Source of the DNA: Cyrtodaria siliqua
Lineage: Eukaryota > Mollusca > Bivalvia > Adapedonta > Hiatellidae
Assembly: GCA_037043455.1 (NCBI GenBank)
Contig: JAWPHD010008246.1
Coordinates: 1-64,000, forward strand
DNA length: 64,000 nucleotides
Direction of reading: 5' to 3'
Each line of letters starts with the position of its first letter. Within the stretch, counting starts at the first letter, position 1. Made by a program: the position numbers and the translations under genes. The notes beneath the pieces were generated by a model. The model ran no database searches. It had not been told where the DNA came from and worked only from the letters and a program-made list of their open reading frames with translations. Below, in pieces: positions 53,809 through 64,000 of the stretch.

Positions 53809-56800
53809 TTATTGTGTCACTCTTGCCGTCAGTTATTGTTTTCCGTCCTTCGAGACTGGTTTTGTACATTGCTAAATGTTGGGCATTGAATTTTGAATTT
53901 TTTAAGGTATCTGCATAATTTCTGCTCATTATCGGATTCTGTTGAAAGACTTTAGCATTGTTTTTCCACTGAATTTCAGAAATAATTATTAACATGTTTT
54001 GTCAAAAGACAAACATTATTTTTCCACTGAATTTCGGATATAATTTATTAGCTTGTTTTTGCCAAAGCTTTAACATTGTTTTGCAACTAAATTTCGAAAA
54101 TAATTTAGCAACAGTCTTGGTTTGCTTAATTCCAGTTTTAGACACATCATCTTGAAGCATACCTTTCATTTCCTCTTTGGTCTTCTTTAACATTAAAGAA
54201 GAAAGGGGAATGTAAATGAATGTCTAGTTAGTGCCAAAATAAAACAAACCCGTTCAGTGGTGTCAGGGTTTAAATTCATGTAAATCACTAACTTTGTTTT
54301 GTGGAAATAATAAAAAGGGTCGACCGTCACATGTTTTATAACTATGTACAGTTACACCATATCACCATGGAAATTACTTTTTAAATCTCATTCAACTGAA
54401 ACAAAACTCGACCAAGATGAAACTCAAAAGATGGAACTCTCAATCGCAAAGTTGGAGCTCAGTAAACTTCAAATGACCGAGTAATTTCTCAAAATACCGA
54501 TTTCAGTCGAGTAGAAGGCAGTTTCTATTGTTTCATTCTTGGTCGAGTGGAAGATTGTTGGTCGAGTGGAAGATTGTTGGTGGAGTGGAAGAAAGTTTCT
54601 GTAAATATTCCATTGGTAGAACTGGAAAATAATGACTGCCTTTGCCAAGTAAGGATGTGAAGTTCCGGATGATACTCGTTCAAAAGATGTTAAATAATTC
54701 TGGATAATTGTTATTTTGTTCTCCTTCCAAACTTTACCAGACTGTATATGAATTAAGCACACTTTGTATGTATTTAAAGACTGTCGGAACCATTCATAAA
54801 CTAACCATTTGACGCTATGTACAATGAATTATCTTTTTAAATTCTGACTAATTTCTATTATCAAGTTAGCTTGACAGATTAGCATGTACAGGGATGTCTT
54901 TTTTCAGTGGTTTAAAACAAGACAGTTTACTTATCTGTGGGGTTGGTGTTGTTGGGCAATGTGTAAATATAGTGCTGTGGACATTTCAAGTTTACAAATT
55001 ATATAGTTTTGAAATAAGCAATTTATTGTAAGCAATTTATCAGTTTTGATAATAAATTTCTGTTCAGTATTTGATTGTTTCAAAATCGCTTTTTATTTAA
55101 ACAAAAAAGTGCATGGTGTTATTTATATAAAGTCAATATAAAGGGAGAGTTAATCATATGTAGGCAAATTTATATTCTATAGAAAGTACTGCTGAGTGAT
55201 TTTAAACTATGCAATAGAAAATTGTCATGCAGCAATGAATCGTTCATTATAATTATATAGAAGTTCATGTATATACTTCATGACCTGAGTGATTTATTTT
55301 ACCCCACCCATTTTATCGAAATAACGAAGGCACTAAAATTTTCTTTGTTTTAGCATACTGTGTTAAAATTAATTTATGATGTTAATGCTATAAAAATTAA
55401 TTTATTTTCTGTGTTTCTATCACCACCATTTCTATCCATGTTTGAAGTTTTCCTTGACTTTGTTTCGAAATGTGTTGAGCTTTTTTGTAAACTGACACAA
55501 GCTAAATAAAATAAATCGTACAAATAAGGGTGAAAAAAATTACCTATGACCCGAAAAGTCAGAAAAAAAATATATATACATTTATTGAAATATTAAGTTT
55601 CACTCCAAAAGACAACTATGTGTGTATACTGTGAGCTATAGTTTATAGTTTCCTCTGTCTAGTAAGAGCACAGAAAACTGAAGATAACTGTGAAATATAG
55701 TGCTTGTGTCTCCGGTCTTGATATTAAAGTCAAAACCTCAAACATGTGTGGAAATCCTTGTTGATTGTAGGTAAATATTTGTGTTGTAGCTATTTTTGTA
55801 TATTATTTAAAAACAAAATGCCAAATATGTAAATAAGTGCATGTTGAATTTCTGTTGGTTGTTTATGCTGTATAGAACAAAGAGATTATTCTTTTATAGT
55901 TGATTTTAATATGTTTGTCATTTTGTGTATTATTGTTATAGCAAAAACATATTAAAGGGAGATAATTCTAGCAGTAATGAAAAACAAAACGGTCTGTTTT
56001 TACCTCCGACAATTTTTTGCATTTGTGCAAAAGTATTAAGGCTTTTTGTATTTATATATATTATGCATTTAAAAAGGTGCATTTGTTTTACCTAAACTTG
56101 GTAGGAAAACTTGATTTTAGAAGAGTTGCTCGTGCATTTACAATCTTTTTTTAATTTGACTAAATATAAATTTATTGTTCTTACATTAATTCAGTGTATC
56201 ACCCGATGATTAACTTCGTACCTCAGTAACATATATTCGAACGTTTTCTTATATTATTCATAATGATTTTATTTTTGCTTTTATAAAAGTATCCATTTAC
56301 ATGGACTCTGCCAAACTGTTTTCTCTAGCCAGTGTGTTTCACCCTTCATGACAAATATTTACTTTAGCCAAATTTGTTTTATTCAATACCTTTTGTTTTA
56401 TGCCCTACTTGCATTTTATTGTACATGTATTTCTTTTAACAGCCATTCTTTTCACCCACTATGTGTCATGGCCATTCTGTTCACCTCCCTCATACATGTA
56501 CCGGCATTGTTTTGTAGCCATTCTGTTCACCTCCCATGACGCAATATTAACGGAACTTCATGCTCTGAATGTTGACTTCATAATTTTAATTATATAATTA
56601 ACTTTGAGGGAAGCAAATTCTTCTCGCGACACATGATATTTTATAGAATACATATATATGTTAATGTAGATATAATAAAAGCAATTAAAAGTTATTTAGG
56701 AACTTTCTCAAATTACAGTTCACAAAACTTTTAAGGTAATTGTTGATGTTTTACACAGTTCAAATAACTACCTTATGATATTTATCTAGTGTACCATAGT

Positions 56801-59394
56801 ACTCCCACACCCTATACCCCACCCCACACCACCCCATTTTTTTAACTTGTTTTTAATAGTTATTAATTAATATTGATTGACTTAATCAAGAATAATTAAT
56901 AACTTTTTAATTTACCATTTTATTATTTTTAATGCCCTCTAACATTAAAAATAGTGGTGAGACGCAGTAGTTGGGTTTTTGTGTTGGAACACAAACAAAT
57001 ACAAACAAAAAATCATGTCAAAGTTGATGTTTTTATCAAATAGTAGGTGAAATATAGACTTAACTGGCCTAATAGTTAATAATGTTGAATATCGTGAAAG
57101 TCTTCCAGAAACTGTTATGATACTATGCAAAATGTTAAAAAAGGAGTTATCTCTCTTTACCATCACATGATAGATCACATGGAGGTCATGTGCACATCGT
57201 TACATTGTTGTTTTAAGCATATTTTATTTTGTAAATGTGACAGTCCTAGACAGTTTTGTGTAAAACAAAAAATGAAACCTGTATGTTACTCTGCGTCTTG
57301 TTCTTCTTTATACTCCAGCTTTGTTTTATTTAAATAACAATATTTAACTTAAACCCACCAGATAACAGTTAAATTACAAGACAAAATTGTTTATCCAAAC
57401 CCTATCAAGATGTTCAGGTCATAAAATAATGTATATGTGCTGAGTAAAAGTATAGGTTTATTCATGGGTTCTAAATTACTCGAGATTGAATATGCATAAA
57501 AAAATTATGAGTAGGTAATATATATAGAACTCGTCGTCAGTAGGTCTAGAAATGGTATACATCTGTTGTAAACTTTGCCTGTTGATGTGATAAGGACTTT
57601 ATGATTGTTATTGTTTGCAGTGTTGTCAAAGTATTATAAATCAGTGACAAACACAAATTACATAAAATGGCGTAGCATAGCGAAACAGATTTATACAATT
57701 TGTGACAGATCATTGCTTGTTATACTTCGCTAACGTCACAAAAAATAATGACAAATGTTTATATAAAAAGAGTTTTATTTAAAAAGTAACACGTAAATTT
57801 AAAAGTAATATATGCACAATTGGGTCAGTGATGTTAGCGGCAATAAGCAATAAGCAATAAGCACGAGAAAATCAAGTTGGTATTAACTCATACAGCACGA
57901 GACAAGCTTGTCCGACCAATCAACTGTTTTGACATGTTATATAAAAATAGCAAAGACATTTCTGCTACTGATTAACCAACATACAATATATACTCACTGT
58001 CAGTGAAAATGCACCACAAAACAAATCCTTTTAAAAGTTAGAATTTGAGGCATTTTGGACAAAATATGATACAATCCATATAACGAGTCGACATTTAACA
58101 ATTTTTATGTGCATATCTGGATTTAGTGCATTCAACATTGATGTTATGAAATGCAGGTGCATTTCTGGGTTTCTTCAGTAACATCGCACAAAGAAATCTT
58201 TTTTCTTGGAAATACATAATACTGTCCGAAGTCAAACAATAAAAAGGCCAGTAAAACCAACTGGAATTTATTCCGAGAAATCCGAGAAGTTTTCTTTTTA
58301 AGATTACTGGCTGTATACCAGATAGCGTCATTTTTATGTCGGTTCTTTAATATATCTAAATCAAAACTAGTCATCTAATAAATATTTTTGCCGGTAGAGT
58401 AGCTTACACCTTTGCCGTAAATATTCTGTGTTTACATTGTTCCCATTCTCTAACCAGTGTCACGTGACCGTTACTAAATATAGACTGAATTGGCCGGTCG
58501 TTTGAGCTGAATGTAGTAGTTATCGTCATGTTCAGTTTAATACCGAATAATCCATGTTTGGGATGATGAAAACGTGTGTAGTTATTAATTGAAAAATAAA
58601 TATACCATTGCATATGAATACACCAAAATAATATCTAGAAAAAACAACTATATCTACAATTTAAAATCGTTTTTCAACTGTAGGTATCAGAGGTAATTTA
58701 CTTCACTTCGACGTTCATAATTTGAAGGGAAATAACAGTCCGCAAATTTAAATTGATTGATGTGAAATAGTTGTCTCCCTTGGCTGAAAATGTTTTGCAC
58801 ATGCTTTTAGTTTTATCGATTCAATGTGGTTCGACGTAAAAGGTCATCTATTTTAAAAGGAAATTTTCCTGCGCATGCGCATTAGCGTGTGATTCCCTCC
58901 GATTGTGTTTTGTTTAAAATGGCATTTATATAGGTAAACATGTTGGTTTGAGAGTGTATGTTAACATTTCTAAACTATTTTTTCCTCTCCAATCGTCTGA
59001 TGATAGTGTGTAGTGATTTGTAAAGTGGGGTTGAAAAATAATCACAACATCGAGCGTTTTATCGATAATGACGAAATCTGGTGAATGACGATAACTGGTA
59101 CACAACCAGTAGCCATATTAAACAATGTTAAATTACAAGGTAAATAACTGCGTAACTGCTTGTCATAAAAGCCTAACCATAAACATGTAAGACAAGTTAC
59201 GTATCAAGATTCAGTGCTTAAAAAATAGAAAATATGGGTTAAGCACTAGTATCCCAAATGGTTTGCAAATAATCCAACAACATAAACATATTATGGAGTT
59301 AATGGTTAAATCTTGTTTATTTAGTTTCCAAGAGACTGCTAAATGCATAACTACATGACAAATTAATAGAGTAGGTATGGCTGCTTTTAACAAT
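53809..59394 (+). other. 3' UTR and downstream intergenic sequence
   Basis: AT-rich. Possible polyadenylation signals AATAAA at 54238-54243 and 54309-54314 would give a 3' UTR of about 0.45-0.5 kb; more AATAAA follow near 55050 and 55505, so the end is uncertain. Short features: three diverged 60 bp repeats (53941-54110), GTCGAGTGGAAGATTGTTG twice near 54540-54580, and (AATAAGC)n near 57842. No gene is recognised; the small open frames here lack content. Confidence 0.6.
53941..54110. repeat. Three diverged 60 bp repeats in the 3' UTR
   Basis: TTTTTCCACTGAATTTC, TTTTTCCACTGAATTTCGG and TTTTGCAACTAAATTTCG are spaced about 60 bases apart, each with a following AATAATT(T)A stretch. They lie within about 300 bases after the stop codon, so they are probably transcribed. 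Confidence 0.75.
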
Positions 59395-62300
59395 CTTTGT
59401 AATATTTGTGGAACTGGCTGTGTAATATTTGTGGAACTGGCTCTGTGTTATAGTGAGACTGACTCTGTGTAATAGTGAGACTGACTCTGTGTAATATTTG
59501 TGGAACTGGCTCTGTGTAATAGTGAGACTGACTCTGTGTTATATTTGTGGAAGTGGCTCTGTGTAATAGTTGTGGAACTGGCTCTGTGTAATAGTTGTGG
59601 AACTGGCTCCGTGTAATATTTGTGGAAGTGGCTCTGTGTAATAGTTGTGAAACTGGCTGTGTAATATTTGTGGAACTGGCTCTGTGTAATAGTGAGACTG
59701 ACTCTGTGTAATATTTGTGGAACTGGCTCTGTGTAATAGTGAGACTGACTCTGTGTTATATTTGTGGAAGTGGCTCTGTGTAATAGTTGTGGAACTGGCT
59801 CTGTGTAATAGTTGTGGAACTGGCTCCGTGTAATATTTGTGGAAGTGGCTCTGTGTAATAGTTGTGAAACTGGCTGTGTAATATTTGTGGAACTGGCTCT
59901 GTGTAATAGTGAGACTGACTCTGTGTTATATTTGTGGAACTGGCTGTGTAATATTTGTGGAACTGGCTCTGTGTAATATTTTTGGAAGTGGCTCTGTGTA
60001 ATAGTTGTGGAACTGGCTGTGTTATATTTGTGGAACTGGCTCTGTGTAATAGTTGTGGAACTGGCTCTGTGTAATAGTTGTGGAACTGGCTCTGTGTAAT
60101 ATTTGTGGTCCTGGCTCTGTGTAATAGTTGAACTGACTCTGTGTTATATTTGTGGAACTGGCTCTGTGTAATAGAGGAACTGACTCTGTGATATATTTGT
60201 GGAACTGGCTGTGTAATATTTGTGGAAGTGGCTCTGTGTAATAGTTGTGGAAGTGGCTCTGTGTAATAGTTGTGGAACTGGCTGTGTGTAATAGTTGTGG
60301 AACTGGCTCCGTGTAATATTTGTGGAACTGGCTCTGTGTAATAGTTGTGGAACTGGCTCTGTGTAATAGTTATGGAACTGGTTCTGTGTAATAGTTGTGG
60401 AACTGGATCTGTGTAATAGTTGTGGAACTGGCTCTGTGTAATAGTGGAACTGACTCTGTGTAATATTTGTGGAACTGGCTGTGTTATATTTGTGGAACTG
60501 GCTCTGTGTAATATTTGTGGAAGTGGCTCTGTGTAATAGTTGTGGAGTGGCTCTGTGTAATAGTTGTGGAACTGACTCTGTGTTATATTTGTGGAACTGG
60601 TTCTGTGTAATAGATGTGGAACTGGCTGTGTAATATTTGTGGAACTGGCTCTGTGTAATATTTGTGGAAGTGGCTGTGTGTAATAGTTGTGGAAGTGGCT
60701 CTGTGTAATATTTGTGGAACTGGCTCTGTGTAATATTTGTGGAACTGGCTCTGTGTAATAGTTGTGGAACTGGCTCTGTGTAATATTTGTGGAATTGGCT
60801 CTGTGTAATAGTTGTGGAACTGGTTCTGTGTAATAGTTGTGGAACTGGCTCTGTGTAATATTTGTGGAAATGGCTCTGTGTAATATTTGTGGAAGTGGCT
60901 CTGTGTAATAGTTGTGGAACTGGCTGTGTAATATTTGTGGAACTGGCTCTGTGTAAAAGTTGTGGAACTCGCTCTGTGTAATAGATGTGGAACTCGCTGT
61001 GGAACTGACTGTGTAATATTTGTGGAACTGGCTCTGTGTAATAGTTGTGGAACTGGCTCTGTGTAATATTTGTGGAACTGGCTGTGTAATATTTGTGGAA
61101 CTGGCTCAGTGTAATATTTGTGGAAGTGGCTCTGTGTAATAGTTGTGGATCTGACTCTGTGTAATAGTTGTGGAACTGACTGTGTAATATTTGTGGAACT
61201 GGCTCAGTGTAATATTTGTGGAACTGGCTCTGTGTAATAGTTGTGGAAATGGCTCTGTGTAATATTTGTGGAACTGGCTGTGTGTTATAGTTGTGGAACT
61301 GGCTCTGTGTAATATTTGTGGAACTGGCTGTGTGTAATAGTTGTGGAACTAGTTGTGGAACTGGCTGTGTGTAATAGTTGTGGAACTGGCTGTGTGTAAT
61401 AGTTGTGGAACTGGCTGTGTGTAATAGTTGTGGAACTGTCTCTGTGTAATAGTTGTGGAACTGGCTGTGTGTAATAGTTGTGGAACTGGCTCAGTGTAAT
61501 AGTTGTGGAACTGGCTGTGTGTAATAGTTGTGGAACTGGCTCTGTGTAATAGTGGAACTGACTGTAATATTTGTGGAACTGGCTCTGTGTAATATTTGTG
61601 GAACTGGCTGTGTGTAATTGTTGTGGAACTGGCTCTGTGTAACAGTGGAACTGACTCTATGTTATATTTGTGGAACTGGCTGTGTGTAATAGTTGTGGAA
61701 CTGGCTGTGTGTAATAGTTGTGGAACTGGCTCTGTGTAATAGTTGTGGAACTGGCTGTGTGTAATAGTTGTGGAACTGGCTCTGTGTAATAGTGGAACTG
61801 ACTGTGTAATATTTGTGGAACTGGCTCTGTGTAATATTTGTGGAACTGGCTGTGTGTAATTGTTGTGGAACTGGCTCTGTGTAACAGTGGAACTGACTCT
61901 ATGTTATATTTGTGGAACTGGCTCTGTGTAATAGTTGTGGAACTGGCTCTGTGTAATAGTTGTGGAACAGTCTCTGTGTAATAGTTGTGGAGCTGGCTGT
62001 GTAATAGTTGTGTAACTGGCTCTGCATCATAGTTGTGTAACTGGCTCTGTATACTAGTTGTGGAACTGGCTCTGTATAATAGTTGTGGAACTGGCTCTGT
62101 GTAATATTTGTGGATCTGGCTCTGTGTAATATTTGTGGAACTGGCTCTGTGTAATATTTGTGAAACTGGCTCTGTGTAACAGTTGTGGAACTGGCTCTGT
62201 GTAATATTTGTGGAACTGGCTGCATCACAGTTGTGGAACTGGCTCTGTGTAATAGTTGTGGAACTGACTCTGTGTAATAGTTGTGGAACTGTCTGTGTCA

Positions 62301-64000
62301 TATTTGTGGAACTGGCTCTGTGTAAAAGTTGTGAAACTGGCTCTGTGTAATATTTGTGGAACTGGCTCTGCGTAATAGTTGTGGAACTGGCTCTGCATCA
62401 TAGTTGTGGAAATGACTCTATGTAATAGTTGTAGAACTGACTCTATTTAATAGTTGTTGAACTGGCTCTGTGTAATAGTTGTGGAACTGGCTCTGTGTAA
62501 TATTTGTGGAACTGGCTCTGTAATATTTGTTGAACTGGCTCTGTGTAATAGTTGTAAAACTGGCTCTGTGTAATATTTGTGGAACTGGCTCTGCGTAATA
62601 GTTGTGGAACTGGCTCTGCATCATAGTTGTGGAAATGACTCTATGTAATAGTTGTAGAACTGACTCTATTTAATAGTTGTTGAACTGGCTCTGTGTAATA
62701 GTTGTGGAACTGGCTCTGTGTAATATTTGTGGAACTGGCTCTGTAATATTTGTTGAACTGGCTCTGTGTAGTAGTTGTGGAACTGGCTCTGTGTAATAGT
62801 TGTGGAACTGGCTCTGTGTAATAGCTGTGGAACTGTCTCTGTGTAATAGTTGTGGAGCTGGCTGTGTAATAGTTGTGTAACTGGCTCTAAATCATAGTTG
62901 TGTAACTGGCTCTGTATACTAGTTGTGGAACTGGCTCTGTATAATAGTTGTGGAACTGGCTCTTTGTAATATTTGTGGCTCTGGCTCTGTGTAATATTTG
63001 TGGAACTGGCTCTGTGTAATATTTGTGAAACTGGCTCTGTGTAACAGTAGTGGAACTGGCTCTGTGTAATATTTGTGGAACTGGCTGCATCACAGTTGTG
63101 GAACTGGCTCTGTGTAATAGTTGTGGAACTAGCTCTGTGTAATAGTTGTCGAACTGGCTGTGTCATATTTGTGGAACTGGCTCTGTGTAAAGGTTGTGAA
63201 ACTCGCTCTGTGTAATATTTGTGGAACTGGCTCTGCGTAATAGTTGTGGAACTGGCTCTGCATCATAGTTGTGGAAATGACTCTATGTAATAGTTGTAGA
63301 ACTGACTCTATTTAATAGTTGTTGAACTGGCTCTATGTAATAGTTATGGAACTGGCTCTGTGTAATATTTGTGGAACTAGCTCTGTGTAATAGTTGTGGT
63401 ACTGGCTCTGTGTAATAGTTGTGGGACTGGCTCTGCATCGTGGTTGTGGAATTGACTCTATGTAATAGTTATGGAACTGGCTGTGTAATAGTTGCAGTAC
63501 TGGCTCTGTGTAATAGTTGTGTAACTGGCTCTGTGTAAAAGTTGTGAAACTGGCTCTGTGTAATATTTGTGGAACTGGCTCTGCATCATAGTTGTGGAAC
63601 TGACTCTTTGTAATAGTTGTGGAAGTGGCTATGTGTAATAGTTGTGAAACTGACTCTATGTAATAGTTGTGGAACTGGCTGTGTAATAGTTGCGGTACTG
63701 GCTCTGTGTAATAATTGTGTAACTGGCTCTGTGTAAAAGTTGTGAAACTGCCTCTGTATAATATTTGTGGAACTGACTCTGTGTAATAGTTGTGGAACTG
63801 GCTCTGCATCATAGTTGTGGAACTGACTCTTTGTAATAGTTGTGGAAGTGGCTCTGTGTAATAGTTGTGGAACTGACTCTGTGTAATAGTTGTGGAATGG
63901 CTCTGTGTAATAGTTGTGGCAGTGGCTCTGTGTAATTGTTGTGGAACTGACTCTGTGTAATAGTTGTGGAAGTGGCTCTGCATCATAGTTGTGGAAGTGG
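59395..64000. repeat. 25 bp satellite-like array running off the right edge
   Basis: About 4.6 kb of units of the form GGCTCTGTGTAATAGTTGTG plus GAACT, with shorter variants (GGCTGTGTAATATTTGTGGAA). Higher-order repeats are visible: a 217 base offset near 59607/59824, a 223 base offset near 62441/62664, and an 865 base offset near 62051/62916. The unit has no stop codon on the minus strand, so open frames of 68-217 codons (Gln/His/Tyr/Thr/Ser-rich) appear there; they are artefacts. The array continues beyond the window. Confidence 0.95.

Noticed and set aside
53610..53918. 102-codon plus-strand open frame
   Set aside because: Overlaps the terminal CH exon in a different frame; the CH frame has clear homology and splice support.
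61657..63986. Minus-strand open frames up to 217 codons, Gln/His/Tyr/Thr-rich
   Set aside because: They arise from the stop-free minus strand of the 25 bp array; no start context, splice sites or non-repeat sequence.

Overview
The window is animal nuclear DNA: AT-rich, intron-rich and full of short tandem repeats, MITE-like inverted-repeat elements and tRNA-derived SINEs. Blocks that begin with runs of GTCCGTC and end in CTCTTGTTT, together with the protein content, suggest a mollusc, probably a bivalve. That assignment is inference from style, not from a marker gene.

One protein-coding gene on the + strand occupies about 445 to 53808. Its 5' end lies off the left edge. Twelve well-supported exons can be chained with consistent splice phases: two I-set immunoglobulin exons (445-744, 2950-3237), one large disordered exon (4695-6004), a smoothelin-type helical region (32531-32656, 34095-34170, 36853-37218), short linker exons (39697-39837, 42367-42436) and a C-terminal calponin-homology (CH) domain of smoothelin type (52969-53120, 53667-53808, stop at 53806). 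The first CH helix is supplied by one of two alternative exons, 45884-45998 or 47610-47706. Both enter in phase 2, leave in phase 0 and encode related sequence, so they look mutually exclusive. A phase-matched cassette exon (38456-38686) and an alternative terminal exon (4226-4437) are less certain. The spliced reading frame is 1098 or 1104 codons from the left edge to the stop. The product is most likely a muscle or actin-cytoskeleton protein with Ig domains placed before a smoothelin/CH tail.

The introns are mostly repeats. The 26.5 kb intron 3 (6005-32530) holds minisatellites, foldback MITEs, a dimeric SINE with a 9 bp target-site duplication, a long array built from GTAAGT-containing units, a TIR element carrying two divergent tRNA-like modules with a second element nested in it, and an array of about ten tRNA-like units. 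A second intact copy of the two-tRNA element lies at 43263-44105. A 420 bp TA-flanked MITE has landed inside a 60 bp repeat array at 49059-49478. The region downstream of the gene (53809-59394) is largely featureless, and a tandem array of about 4.6 kb with a 25 bp unit runs off the right edge. Apart from the smoothelin-like gene I see no other convincing protein-coding gene. The remaining open frames of 60-330 codons lie in repeats or have no recognisable content.
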